This document shows, in pieces, positions 51,954-61,645 of a stretch of DNA of 64,000 bases. Made by a program: the position numbers and the translations under genes. Position 1 is the first letter of the stretch. Each line of letters opens with the position of its first letter. The DNA comes from Hoeflea_A sp039025395. GTDB taxonomy: Bacteria; Pseudomonadota; Alphaproteobacteria; Rhizobiales; Rhizobiaceae. The stretch covers positions 9,627 to 73,626 of the forward strand of contig JBCCOK010000021.1 in the NCBI GenBank assembly GCA_039025395.1, read 5' to 3'. The notes under the pieces were generated by a model that saw nothing but the letters and a program-made list of their open reading frames with translations, searched no databases and was not told where the DNA came from.

Positions 51954-53531
51954 ATGGTGAGAACCGTATTTTATGTCGCATCTGTCCTTGCGGTCATCAT
52001 TGTCGCGCTCATAGCCAGCGCGTGGCCGCCGTTCTGGTGGGCACTCGTCGTCGTTTTGCCTTTTGTTCTGGTTGGCCTGTACGACATACATTGGGCGCAA
52101 CATAATGTGTTGCGCAATTATCCGGTTATAGGCCATCTGCGCTACGGACTTGAGTTCATAAGTCCCGAAATCCGGCAGTATTTCATCGAAAGGAACGAGG
52201 ACGGCAAACCCTTTAACCGTCTGCAGCGTCAACTTGTCCAAGCCCGCGCGACGGGCACGGTTGATACGCAACCTTTTGGCACCCAGCGAGACATCATGGA
52301 AGTCGGCTACATCCGTGCCAGTCATTCGCTTTCGCCCAAGAAGGTATCCAAGGATGAGGGCCGGATTATCGTCGGCGGTCCGGAATGCAAGCAACCATAT
52401 GACGCGTCTCGACTGAACATTTCGGCGATGAGTTTCGGTGCGTTGAGCCCGAATGCGATTCACGCGTTGAACGCCGGCGCAAAGCTCGGCAATTTCGCTC
52501 ACAACACCGGCGAGGGCGGTTTGAGCCCGTATCACCTTGCTGGCGGCGGGGATATCATATTCCAGGTGGGAACCGGCTATTTCGGTTGCCGCACTCAGGA
52601 CGGCGCTTTTGATGAAAGCAAATTTTCCGATCTCGCTCAGAAGGACGTCGTTCGGATGATCGAGATAAAGCTCTCACAGGGCGCCAAACCTGCCCATGGC
52701 GGCGTGCTTCCGGCTGCGAAAGTCGATGAGGAAATAGCAAGAATACGCGGCGTACCAATGGGCAAGGATGTCATTTCGCCGCCTGCCCACTCAACATTTT
52801 CGACGCCTGAAGGCTTGCTTGAATGGATCGTGCGATTGCGCGAGCTCAGCGGCGGAAAGCCGATCGGCTTCAAATTGTGCATAGGGCGCCGGCATGAATT
52901 CATGAGCATTGTGAAGGCGATGCTCAAAACCCGGATCCTACCCGATTTTATAACAATCGACGGAGCTGAGGGCGGCACTGGCGCAGCGCCGAAGGAATTC
53001 ACCGACCGCTTGGGTATTCCGATCAATGAGGGTCTGGCCTTTGCCCATTCCTGCCTTGTCGGTGCTTCGGTAAGGGACGATATTCGCCTCATTGCCAGCG
53101 GCAAGGTCTTAACCGGATTTCACATGGTGGAAAAAATCGCACTCGGTGCCGACATGTGCAACATGGCCCGGCCGATGCTTTTCGCCCTCGGATGCATACA
53201 AGCCGTGCGATGCAATACAAACACTTGCCCGTCGGGCATTGCGACACAGGATCGCAGAAGGGCGCAAGCGGTGGACGTAAAATTGCGGCAGAAACACGTC
53301 GCCCAATACCACAAGGCGACGGTTGAGAGTTTCCTTGACCTCGTCGGCGCTATGGGATTGACGTCGCCTTCACAATTGTCGCCGGAACTGATCTATCGCC
53401 GTGTCGCCGACGAGACAGAGTTGGCCTATGACGAGATCCATGACTTCTTGAACCCTGGCGCGTTGTTGAAGGACAAGATCAACCCGGTTTATGCGTCGCA
53501 CTGGGAGAAGGCGAGCGCCGAAGCATTTTGA
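51954..53531 (+). CDS. FMN-binding glutamate synthase family protein, membrane-anchored
   Basis: This 525-residue protein has one or two N-terminal helices (residues 5-45) ahead of the FMN barrel of glutamate synthase. Conserved parts are LNISAMSFGALSPNAIHALN, NTGEGGLSPYH, DFITIDGAEGGTGAAP and NMARPMLFALGCIQAV. The cysteines C-x5-C-x4-C before PSGIAT are the 3Fe-4S ligands. It lacks the glutaminase domain, so ammonia source and product are uncertain; a membrane-linked oxidoreductase role is possible. Its stop abuts the MFS gene stop. Confidence 0.88.
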   Translation: MVRTVFYVASVLAVIIVALIASAWPPFWWALVVVLPFVLVGLYDIHWAQHNVLRNYPVIGHLRYGLEFISPEIRQYFIERNEDGKPFNRLQRQLVQARATGTVDTQPFGTQRDIMEVGYIRASHSLSPKKVSKDEGRIIVGGPECKQPYDASRLNISAMSFGALSPNAIHALNAGAKLGNFAHNTGEGGLSPYHLAGGGDIIFQVGTGYFGCRTQDGAFDESKFSDLAQKDVVRMIEIKLSQGAKPAHGGVLPAAKVDEEIARIRGVPMGKDVISPPAHSTFSTPEGLLEWIVRLRELSGGKPIGFKLCIGRRHEFMSIVKAMLKTRILPDFITIDGAEGGTGAAPKEFTDRLGIPINEGLAFAHSCLVGASVRDDIRLIASGKVLTGFHMVEKIALGADMCNMARPMLFALGCIQAVRCNTNTCPSGIATQDRRRAQAVDVKLRQKHVAQYHKATVESFLDLVGAMGLTSPSQLSPELIYRRVADETELAYDEIHDFLNPGALLKDKINPVYASHWEKASAEAF

Positions 53532-54824
53532 TCATGCAGGCCTCATATCCGGTTTCGATTCGGAAGACAGCAGATAGACAAAAGCAGCCGTGAGCAGATT
53601 GAGGGCCGCGACAAACAGGACTGCCCAAACCGGATGCTGCGAATGTGCAAGTAGGGCCACGCCGGTAGCTAGGAAGAAGCCGACAATACGCACAATGCTC
53701 TTTGACATGGCCATGCCACTGACACGGTACGCCTCCGGAGCGCTATCAAGATAGTAGAGCGAGCGCGCCGTCGAAACGCCTTGTGTGCCGACCATCACGA
53801 GAAACAGAGCGGCTGAGTGTGCAATCGTGTTATCCACCAACTGCCAATGGTAGTTGCAGGTTAGAAACACGCCCGCGATCGCTGCAAGAAGTGCACCAAT
53901 GCCCATGACTGCGGCGTTTGAAACATGCCCCACGAAGCGCCAGATCGGCCCCGCGACAACCATGGCGGCCGCAGAAGAGATGATGAGTGCCGTCAGCCCC
54001 TTGTGGGAAGCACCGTGGGCAACCGCTGCCAGGATGGCAAAAAAGGGAACTGATAGTTCAACCGTCTGCAAGGCAATGCGGATCAGGACGAATTTGCGGA
54101 ACCAGCGCATCGACAGAAGCTCTCGCAGGCTGTTGGAAAAGCCTTTCAAGACCATCCATGCGGCTTGCAGCTTACCCTGTGGACCGGGTGGGTTGTTGGT
54201 TGCCGAGGCTTGTTTTTTGTTCTCGCGGACAAGAAGGATCGATGCAGCGGAAATAATGAAACACACAACGGCAATGGCGATCACCAAAGTGTGTTGTGTC
54301 AGCGCCGGCTGCTGTTGCGATGCGATTTGCGACAACCATGTCAGCATGATCGCGCCGATGCCGCCGATAGTAATGGCTGCGTAGCTCAACAGCTGCCGAT
54401 TATCGGGACGCAGCGTATCAGCAAGAAAATCCCAACTGATCAGGTTTTGATATTCCTCGGTCAGCCCAATTAAAAGCACCGCAGCAATCAACATTGCGGC
54501 GATCAGCAATCCGGAATCAACGGCCACGGACGCAAGAGCCAGCACGTAACACATTGCAATCACGACATCGCTGGCGGATATATCTGCCTTCCTGTTGCCT
54601 CGTCTGGCGGCAAGGTTGGTACTTAGCAGGGTTGATCCGAGATTGCCGGCGCGGCGTATGCTGATGAGGAACCCGGCCAGAAAAACCGGCATGTTCAAGG
54701 AAATTGCCAGATAGGGAAGAACGACCGCAGGACTGGCCATCGTCCAGGCGATTGTCGCAAGGGTCCTTTGCCCAGCCAGGACCACAAGATTTCGTTTTTC
54801 ACGCGGATCCTGATGCGATTCCAT
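53532..54824 (-). CDS. MFS-type transporter
   Basis: This 430-residue protein has about 12 membrane helices and short loops. It has an MFS-like loop with basic residues after the second helix (LISIRRAGNLGSTLL) and a middle basic loop (NNPPGPQGKLQ region). No substrate motif is recognised. The start has no strong ribosome site. Transcription converges on the glutamate-synthase-like gene with zero spacing. Confidence 0.8.
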   Translation of the reverse strand: MESHQDPREKRNLVVLAGQRTLATIAWTMASPAVVLPYLAISLNMPVFLAGFLISIRRAGNLGSTLLSTNLAARRGNRKADISASDVVIAMCYVLALASVAVDSGLLIAAMLIAAVLLIGLTEEYQNLISWDFLADTLRPDNRQLLSYAAITIGGIGAIMLTWLSQIASQQQPALTQHTLVIAIAVVCFIISAASILLVRENKKQASATNNPPGPQGKLQAAWMVLKGFSNSLRELLSMRWFRKFVLIRIALQTVELSVPFFAILAAVAHGASHKGLTALIISSAAAMVVAGPIWRFVGHVSNAAVMGIGALLAAIAGVFLTCNYHWQLVDNTIAHSAALFLVMVGTQGVSTARSLYYLDSAPEAYRVSGMAMSKSIVRIVGFFLATGVALLAHSQHPVWAVLFVAALNLLTAAFVYLLSSESKPDMRPA

Positions 54825-55135
54825 TTAACGTCTAGTCCGGCTGAAATAACAATTTAAAGTTGTATTTCAGAAAACATGAGGTCATGCGACAAAAAAGGAT
54901 CAGACTGTCAGGATTTCATGCGGCCTCTTGAACGCGGCGCCGGATCGTATCGCTGGAGACATTGGTGGCGCCAACAGCCGATGATGACTACGGCCTCTGC
55001 CTTCCAGCCGGCCTGATCCGGTCTGAATCTCCCATTGCCCGGGCGTACACTTTCAGTCAGCGCGCGTTCTGTTCGAAAACTGACGACAACGGATAAACGA
55101 GCAGCTAGAGTTGTTTCGGTTTCGAGCGGCAGTGT
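54825..55135. other. Intergenic between divergent genes, no gene seen
   Basis: About 310 bases. A minus-strand frame reaching into the LuxR gene is a shadow. It should hold promoters for the MFS and LuxR-type genes. Confidence 0.4.
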
Positions 55136-55789
55136 ATGGCAAAGAAGATCCAAATAGCGATCGTGGACGACCACCAGATGTTCTGCGATGGCCTGGCCCA
55201 ATTGATTGCTACACTCGATGACGCATACGAGTGCACGCCCATCAATTCGCCCCTGAACGCAATTCGGATGATCGAACGCGGCCGTCGCTTTGACCTCGTG
55301 ATATCTGATTTGATCATGGACAGCATTAACGGCATTGCGTTTGTGAAGGCGCTGCGTAAACGGGGAGCCAAGATGCCGGTCCTCATTATCTCCGGGATCA
55401 ATACGGCGCCACCAGTCGAAGAAGCACTGCGCCTAGGCGCTCAGGGTTTCCTGCCAAAATCCGCTTCTTCCGAAACCCTGCTAGAGGCGCTCACGACAGT
55501 CCTTGACGGCGAAATATTCTTGCCGCCCGATATGTGGTCCGCTTATGAGCGTAACGACTGGTCGCAGGCCGGAAGCGCCGACAACGGCCTAGCGGTCGAC
55601 CTTACACAGAGGCAGATCGAGGTCCTTCATCTTATTTCTGAAGGCTATTCAAACCGGGATGTGGCGCGGCTTCTGAATGTCACTGAAAACACGGTGAAGA
55701 CTCACATCAAGCGGATGTTCAGATTGCTGAATGTTCATACGCGCGCTTCTTGTGTCCGCAAGGCCCAGTCGCTCGGCCTGATCAGTTGA
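55136..55789 (+). CDS. NarL/LuxR-type response regulator
   Basis: This 217-residue protein has a receiver with acidic pair DDHQMFCDGL, phosphorylation site Asp58 (VISDLIMDS) and Lys in GFLPKSASS. A C-terminal LuxR helix-turn-helix follows (LTQRQIEVLHLISEGYSNRDVARLLNV in two parts, then TENTVKTHIKRMFRLL). It overlaps the hybrid kinase by eight bases tail to tail, a plausible partner. Confidence 0.92.
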   Translation: MAKKIQIAIVDDHQMFCDGLAQLIATLDDAYECTPINSPLNAIRMIERGRRFDLVISDLIMDSINGIAFVKALRKRGAKMPVLIISGINTAPPVEEALRLGAQGFLPKSASSETLLEALTTVLDGEIFLPPDMWSAYERNDWSQAGSADNGLAVDLTQRQIEVLHLISEGYSNRDVARLLNVTENTVKTHIKRMFRLLNVHTRASCVRKAQSLGLIS

Positions 55790-57593
55790 GAGCAGCGGCC
55801 TTTGCTTCGGCAACGCCGCCGGAACGCAGGTTCTTGAGTTCGCGATAGAGTTTTGTTGCCTCGACCGGCTTTGCCAGGAAAATCGATTGTTCCGGCAGCT
55901 CGGCGCCGCCCAGCCGGTCGACATTGCCACTGATGACAATTGCCGGCACGTCTTCTTCCATCAGCGCCCGGATTGCTGCAATTGCCAAAAGCCCTGTTTC
56001 GCCGTTTCGAAGCCTGAGATCTGCAATGATACTGTCTGGACGAAGATGCAGAGTGCGTATGAGGTCCACGGCTTCATCAATCGAGCCGGCGCAAAAGACC
56101 TCACAGCCGAAGTCTGACAGAATAATCGACATGCTTTCCAGGATTGCGCGTTCGTCATCAATCACAAGCACGCTCATGCGCAAAGCAGTGATGTCAGATT
56201 GTATTATCTCTTGGAACGGTGTCTGAACCTCTGATCGTTTCAATCCAAAGCTGAAACGGGTTCCGCTTTCGGGTTGCGAGTGGAGTTCGTAATTGATCTC
56301 GAGGAGACCGCAAAGGCGGCGTACAATCGACAAGCCAAGCCCGAGACCCTTTTCGCGGTCGCGCTCCGGATTCTCCAGTTGGACATACTCCTCAAACACC
56401 TCGCCCTGCTGCTCGTATGGAATTCCGACACCGGAATCGATGACATCCATCAAAAGCTGTTCATTCTCATCGCGCACGCGAACAGTCACGTGGCCGCCGT
56501 CGTTCGTAAACTTGATGGCGTTCGACAGCACGTTACGCAAGACACGGCCGAAAAGGTAGGGATCAGTGTCTGCAAAAACTCGCATTGTTTTCTTCGTTAG
56601 TCGGATCTGTTTTGCCTCTGCAGGTTGGGTGAACTCGTCGCAGACCTCATCAACAAGTGTGGCAAGATCGACGCGCCGCGTCTCTGTGGCCACCGATCCT
56701 GTCTCAAGTTTTGAAATGTCCGAAAGGCCTTCCACCAAGTTGCGCATGCTTCGCCAACCGCTCTCGATCTTTGCAAGCAAGGCTTGTTCCGCAGGATTGC
56801 TTAGCTTGCCGCGCAAGGCCTCGATAAAGTGTCCCTGGGCATGCAGTGGCTGTGCAAGGTCATGGCTTGTTGCTGCGAGGAAGCGGGTCTTGTCCTGGTG
56901 CGATCGTTCAATCGTATCCCGCTGCGACTTTAGCTCCTCCATCATAAGCCACCGCTGTTGTTCGGAAACGAGATTCGCGACGGTCATCCGGCTAAATGCT
57001 CTGACAATGACCATGTAGAGCAGAAACATCAGCAAGAGTGCCACCCCAAAGCTGTTCTGCGGGGCTGGCGCGGCAAAAATCAGGTAACTGCCAAAGATGA
57101 GCGACGCCGATCCAGCAGCGGCGAAATACGATCGGGGAAACACACCATGGCTGGCAATGGCCGCAGTTGAATAACAAAAGATCACGATACAGCATTCGAT
57201 AACGGATAGATTTGACGAAGTATCGCTCAGAACGACCATGCCAATCCCCCAGACCGCGCCAGAGGCGAACGCATTGAAAGTGTTGAACAACAGATACTTG
57301 CGGACGTTGTCCGGGTTGAAGGGGTAGCGCTTTTGAATGACCAGATAAGCAAATACGAAAACGGTTGCGCAAAACACCGCAAAGAGCCAAGCACCGCCGT
57401 AGCGGGTTGGCGCGCTCGAGTCGAGAAGAGCAATCGTCAGCACCGCAAACAAAAACGAAAGAACGGTGGCAAAGGGCGAGCGGACAAGGAGATGCTTGGC
57501 AATGCCGATTGCGATCTGATCTTCGTCAATCTTGGTATCTTTGTCCGAATTCGGCGCGCCTTTAAAGATCATTTCGCTTGTCGTCCATGTCAT
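55782..57593 (-). CDS. Hybrid sensor histidine kinase with C-terminal receiver
   Basis: This 603-residue protein has about six membrane helices (residues 35-200) forming a membrane sensor. His near 244 lies in FLAATSHDLAQPLHAQG, a variant H-box with Ala-Gln. ATPase boxes are NVLSNAIKFT, DSGVGIPYEQQG and GLGLGLSIVRR. The C-terminal receiver (VLVIDDERA, Asp in IIADLRLRNG) is followed by a tail. ATG 57593 has GAGG upstream. It probably signals to the convergent LuxR-type regulator. Confidence 0.9.
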   Translation of the reverse strand: MTWTTSEMIFKGAPNSDKDTKIDEDQIAIGIAKHLLVRSPFATVLSFLFAVLTIALLDSSAPTRYGGAWLFAVFCATVFVFAYLVIQKRYPFNPDNVRKYLLFNTFNAFASGAVWGIGMVVLSDTSSNLSVIECCIVIFCYSTAAIASHGVFPRSYFAAAGSASLIFGSYLIFAAPAPQNSFGVALLLMFLLYMVIVRAFSRMTVANLVSEQQRWLMMEELKSQRDTIERSHQDKTRFLAATSHDLAQPLHAQGHFIEALRGKLSNPAEQALLAKIESGWRSMRNLVEGLSDISKLETGSVATETRRVDLATLVDEVCDEFTQPAEAKQIRLTKKTMRVFADTDPYLFGRVLRNVLSNAIKFTNDGGHVTVRVRDENEQLLMDVIDSGVGIPYEQQGEVFEEYVQLENPERDREKGLGLGLSIVRRLCGLLEINYELHSQPESGTRFSFGLKRSEVQTPFQEIIQSDITALRMSVLVIDDERAILESMSIILSDFGCEVFCAGSIDEAVDLIRTLHLRPDSIIADLRLRNGETGLLAIAAIRALMEEDVPAIVISGNVDRLGGAELPEQSIFLAKPVEATKLYRELKNLRSGGVAEAKAAALN

Positions 57594-57983
57594 CGCGACT
57601 GCCTCAACCACACTCAGCGTGATGTTGTTGAAGATCCCCTATAGCTTGAGCTAAGCAAACCGCCGGCTGCTTGTCACCCGTTTGGGTGATTGATCGCAAA
57701 TTCAACAGTTCATAGGTTCGCGGCCATGTTGCAACGCGACCGCGTTTCAGGTTCCGGTGGATGCCGTCGCTGAGTTTTGCCGGTCAATGCAATACCATCG
57801 CCCGGATTGCATTCGGCAAAAGTAGGCAGTGGCAGGAGTATTGCGCCTCAATTCTCCGCGCCCTGCCTTTTAACTCTGTTCAATCGAGCTCCGGTTTAAC
57901 GGCTTCGTGAACAAAACCGGTCGCGGCTGCCTTTGGCAGAACAAGGGCGATTTGCAAAAGGCTATTCACCAGCCAAACCATCC
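57594..57983. other. Intergenic with an 8+8 inverted repeat and a short hairpin
   Basis: No gene. AATGCAAT and ATTGCATT (57786-57813) are exact complements 12 bases apart, an operator-like size. TCACCC/GGGTGA with a four-base loop lies near 57676-57691, upstream of the hybrid kinase. Confidence 0.4.
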
Positions 57984-58946
57984 TTAGGTTCTTGGCCACG
58001 GCGTTTCCGCTACCGGTGTGATTGGCTCGCCCTTGTCGAACCATTGCCGGAGATTGTCGACCTGCAGTTGACCCATGGCATTTCGGGTATGGCGGGATGC
58101 GGACCCCACATGGGGCAGCAGCACCACATGGTCCAACGCAATGAGTTCTGCCGGCACATTTGGCTCGAATTCGAACACGTCAAGCCCGGCCGACATGATC
58201 GTCCGATTCTTCAGCGCCTCAATCAATGCAGCCTCGTCGACGGTGGAACCACGTCCGATGTTTACAAATATACCATCCGGTCCGAGGGCGCTGAAAATCC
58301 CGGCATTTATGATATGCCGCGTATCCTCGCCACCCGGTGCGGCGCACATCAAGACGTCGCTGCCGCGCGCCAGCTCCGCAAGTGTCGGAAAATACCGATA
58401 GGACACTTCGGCGACAGGATTGCGATTGAAGTATCCAATCTCCATCTGCATGGCCTCGGCACGGCGCGCAATTGCCCGGCCGATGCGGCCAAGGCCGAAG
58501 ACGCCCAACCTCTTTCCGCGCAGGGTGCCGCGTGAAAGCGGGTAAGGTTTTGACCAGTTCCCGGCACGCAGCCAGCGTTCGGCCGCTGACAGTTCCCGCG
58601 CCGCCATGATCATCAAGCCGATGGCGGTATCGGCGACCTCTTCGGTCAGGACGTCCGGTGTATTGGTAACCACAATATTCTTCGTGGCCGCGTAGGCAGC
58701 GTCTATATTGTCGTATCCCACCCCGAAATTGGCGATGATTTCGACCTGCGGAAACCGGTCAATAAGGGACCGGTCGAAAGGGATCGTATGCCCGCAGGCA
58801 ACGCCTCGGATACGCTCTGAAACAGATTGCAAAAAAGTCTCGATGTCTTGAGCTTCCCAGAGGTTGTGCGTGGTGAACGCTGTGCGCAGGCCATCAAGGA
58901 CGAGGGGGATAAATCGGTCAGTGACAAGGATCTCTGGTTTTAACAT
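57984..58946 (-). CDS. D-isomer specific 2-hydroxyacid dehydrogenase
   Basis: This 320-residue NAD(P)-dependent enzyme has Rossmann loop GVFGLGRIGRAIARRAEAM and catalytic Arg in SVSERIRGVACGH. GIFVNIGRGSTVDEAALIEAL follows, and His comes in LLPHVGSASRHTRNAM with the Glu before it. It resembles hydroxypyruvate/glyoxylate reductases. ATG 58946 gives the family start (KPEILVTDRF); the extension to 59003 lacks homology. Confidence 0.9.
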   Translation of the reverse strand: MLKPEILVTDRFIPLVLDGLRTAFTTHNLWEAQDIETFLQSVSERIRGVACGHTIPFDRSLIDRFPQVEIIANFGVGYDNIDAAYAATKNIVVTNTPDVLTEEVADTAIGLMIMAARELSAAERWLRAGNWSKPYPLSRGTLRGKRLGVFGLGRIGRAIARRAEAMQMEIGYFNRNPVAEVSYRYFPTLAELARGSDVLMCAAPGGEDTRHIINAGIFSALGPDGIFVNIGRGSTVDEAALIEALKNRTIMSAGLDVFEFEPNVPAELIALDHVVLLPHVGSASRHTRNAMGQLQVDNLRQWFDKGEPITPVAETPWPRT

Positions 58947-59298
58947 CAAGCGAACTTTCCATTGACTCGTATCAGCGGATCGGTCGGGCCCACAGCGTTG
59001 CAATGGCGCTTAAGCTATAACCGCAGCCGACCGATCCTTCAGTTTCATTAGAAAAACCCGGCAGATCCGGCAAGCGCATCTGACCTGATTGGCTGGAGCG
59101 GATGTGTTGTAGTGCCAACGCAAGTTCGCGGCCCGAGAGCCGAAAGCGATGAAAGCAGGCTGCATCAATATCCGGCACCGGAACGCTAATGTGCTCAATA
59201 TTCAAGCAAATTGACATCTGGCTGAATGCCTGGACTTTTGTTACGCTTTAGAGGACGTGCTTCCATGCGCGACGAGTAGAAATTGAAAAAGGCCCGCT
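58947..59298. other. Intergenic with long inverted repeat and a doubtful small frame
   Basis: GGATCGGTCGG (58977-58987) and CCGACCGATCC (59027-59037) form an exact 11-base inverted repeat. A minus-strand frame of 81 codons (58972-59217) covers it, but has no ribosome site and no family. Confidence 0.4.
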
Positions 59299-60705
59299 GT
59301 GCCATTTGATGAAATGCGAGAGGCAGACGGCATTCGCGTCCCCTACAGGCGAATAGCCGACTGGATCGAGGAAACAGGTACTGAACTTCTAAGCCGCCGG
59401 CGGGACGAAGCCGAAGCCATCTTCCGCAAGATCGGCATTACCTTCGCGGTCTACGGCGAAGGCGGAGATCCTGAAAGGCTAATCCCGTTCGACCTCATCC
59501 CGCGGGTCTTTTCGGCAAGCGAGTGGTCTTTGCTGGAGCGCGGCATTCGGCAGCGCGCCCGGGCCCTTAATGCGTTTCTCTTTGACATCTATCATCGCGG
59601 CGAAATTGTAAAAGCCGGCATCATGCCGAGCGAGCTCATCTATTGCAACTCTGCGTTCTTGCCTGAGATGGTTGGATTTTCCCCTCCCGGTCGGGTTTAC
59701 AGCCATATCGTCGGTATCGATATCGTGCGCACGGGCGAGGGCCGTTTCCAGGTGCTCGAAGACAATTGCCGCACACCTTCGGGCGTCAGCTATATGCTTG
59801 AAAACCGGGAAATCATGGCACGGATGTTCCCGGAAATCTTTAGCGGTGGTCCGGTGCACCCGGTTGATCACTACCCGAACGAGCTCCTGCGGTCACTCAA
59901 GGAGGTTGCCCCTGCCGCCTGTCCAGGGGAGCCGACCGTCGTGCTTCTCACTCCGGGCTCTTTCAACGCCGCCTATTACGAGCATTCTTTCCTGGCCGAT
60001 CTCATGGGGGTTGAACTGGTCGAGCCGCAGGATCTGTTTGTCGATGACGCAAAGGTCTGGATGCGCACGATCCGCGGGCCACAGCAAGTGGAGGTGATCT
60101 ATCGGCGGATCGATGATGATTTCATTGATCCGCTGACATTTCGACCGGACAGTGCGTTGGGCATTGCCGGCCTGTTCGATGCCTACCGCGCCGGGAACGT
60201 GAACATATGCTCGGCGCCGGGGGCGGGCGTCGCCGACGACAAGGCCGTCTATATCTACGTGCCTGAGATGATCCGGTTTTATCTTGGCGAAGAGCCCTTG
60301 CTTGAGAACATTCAAACCTATCAATGCGGGAAGGATGACGAGCTCAAATATGTGCTCGACAATCTGGACAAACTGGTGGTCAAGGAGGTGCATGGGTCGG
60401 GAGGGTACGGCATGCTGATCGGACCCAAAAGCAGCAAGGCCGAGATCGAAAAATACCGCGCCCGAATTGTCGAAAAGCCGACTGAGTTTATTGCCCAGCC
60501 GACCCTCGAACTGTCCACAGTTCCAACACTCGAGGTTGACCGTGTTTGCGGGCGACATGTCGATTTCCGACCGTTTTGCCTTGTCGGCAAATCGATCCGG
60601 CTGGTGCCCGGCGGGCTCACACGAGTGGCAATGCGTGAAGGATCCCTGGTGGTAAATTCCAGCCAGGGCGGCGGCGTGAAGGACACCTGGGTTCTGCGGG
60701 AGTGA
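59299..60705 (+). CDS. Circularly permuted ATP-grasp protein (type 2), Anbu operon
   Basis: This 468-residue protein starts with GTG 59299 behind AAGG. It shows the DUF404/DUF407 pattern: FDLIPRVFSASEWSLLERGIRQR in order, GRFQVLEDNCRTPSGVSYMLENR, then VVLLTPGSFNAAYYEH. KEVHGSGGYGMLIGP and RHVDFRPFCLVG are near the C-terminus. ATP-grasp members ligate amino acids or peptides. It is the first gene of the widespread cluster with alpha-E, transglutaminase and Anbu, proposed to make and process a peptide tag. Confidence 0.92.
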   Translation: MPFDEMREADGIRVPYRRIADWIEETGTELLSRRRDEAEAIFRKIGITFAVYGEGGDPERLIPFDLIPRVFSASEWSLLERGIRQRARALNAFLFDIYHRGEIVKAGIMPSELIYCNSAFLPEMVGFSPPGRVYSHIVGIDIVRTGEGRFQVLEDNCRTPSGVSYMLENREIMARMFPEIFSGGPVHPVDHYPNELLRSLKEVAPAACPGEPTVVLLTPGSFNAAYYEHSFLADLMGVELVEPQDLFVDDAKVWMRTIRGPQQVEVIYRRIDDDFIDPLTFRPDSALGIAGLFDAYRAGNVNICSAPGAGVADDKAVYIYVPEMIRFYLGEEPLLENIQTYQCGKDDELKYVLDNLDKLVVKEVHGSGGYGMLIGPKSSKAEIEKYRARIVEKPTEFIAQPTLELSTVPTLEVDRVCGRHVDFRPFCLVGKSIRLVPGGLTRVAMREGSLVVNSSQGGGVKDTWVLRE

Positions 60706-60709
60706 GTTG

Positions 60710-61633
60710 ATGTTGAGCAGGGCTGCCGAAAACCTGTTCTGGCTGGGCCGGTACATGGAGCGGGCGGAGGCGACCGCCAGAATGATCTCGATGGGGCAGC
60801 GAATGGCAATGCTGCCAGGTACGCAGGGCCGCACAGAGTGGATGTCGCTCATGCAGGCGACGGGCGCACCGCTTCCCGACGGCCGGCCGGTCACCGAAGG
60901 AGATATCATAGCCCAGCTGATCCTCGATTCCGTCAATCCTTCGGCAATTCAGGCATGTCTTTCCAAAGCCCGCGAAAATGGAAGGGCCGTGCGCACCGCT
61001 CTTACGCAGGAGATGTGGGAAAGCCTCAATGAAGACTGGCGTTACCTGGAGGCGATGGACAGCCAGACGGCGCGCCGCCAGTTTGCCCACATCCTTGAAT
61101 GGGTGCGCAATCGCGCCGCCATATTCCGCGGTGCCGTTGAGACCGCAATGCTGCGCGCGGAAGGCTACTACTTTCTGCGCGTGGGCGGCAGTATCGAGCG
61201 CGCTGACATGACGCTGCGGCTGCTCAACGTAAAATATTTTCTGCTGCTGCCCGAGACCGAGGTCGTCGGCGGAGGCCGCGACCATCACCAATGGATGTCG
61301 ATGCTGCATGCCGTATCGGGGCTGCGCGCCTATCACCATCATTATTATGGCGACTATGCGCCCTGGAACATTGCGGATTTTCTGCTCTTGAATCAGACAT
61401 TTCCACGCTCCGTCGCCTACAGCTACAGCCAGATCGATGCGGGCCTCGAAAAGCTGGCGGAGAATTACGGCGGCGCGCACAACTGTCAGCGGACGGCGCG
61501 CAGCGAGTTGGACCGGCTGAGCCGCCTGAACATCAGCGCAGTATTCGAGGATGGTCTGCACGAGTTCATCAACGGGCAGATAGCCACAACGGCACGTATC
61601 AGTAAGGAGGTGTCAGATGCATACCACTTTTGA
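60710..61633 (+). CDS. Alpha-E domain protein, Anbu operon
   Basis: This 307-residue, all-helical protein starts with LSRAAENLFWLGRYMERAEATARMI, the hallmark of alpha-E (DUF403). The middle includes EMWESLNEDWRY and FRGAVETAMLR. HHYYGDYAPW and FLLLNQTFPRS come toward the end. ATG 60710 follows GGAG. It usually works beside the ATP-grasp partner. The biochemical role is unknown. Confidence 0.92.
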   Translation: MLSRAAENLFWLGRYMERAEATARMISMGQRMAMLPGTQGRTEWMSLMQATGAPLPDGRPVTEGDIIAQLILDSVNPSAIQACLSKARENGRAVRTALTQEMWESLNEDWRYLEAMDSQTARRQFAHILEWVRNRAAIFRGAVETAMLRAEGYYFLRVGGSIERADMTLRLLNVKYFLLLPETEVVGGGRDHHQWMSMLHAVSGLRAYHHHYYGDYAPWNIADFLLLNQTFPRSVAYSYSQIDAGLEKLAENYGGAHNCQRTARSELDRLSRLNISAVFEDGLHEFINGQIATTARISKEVSDAYHF

Positions 61634-61645
61634 CGGCAAACGTTG

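Noticed and set aside
54908..55201. 97-codon minus-strand frame
   Set aside because: Shadow overlapping the start of the LuxR-type regulator gene.
58972..59217. 81-codon minus-strand frame
   Set aside because: No ribosome site and no family. The end overlaps the long inverted repeat.
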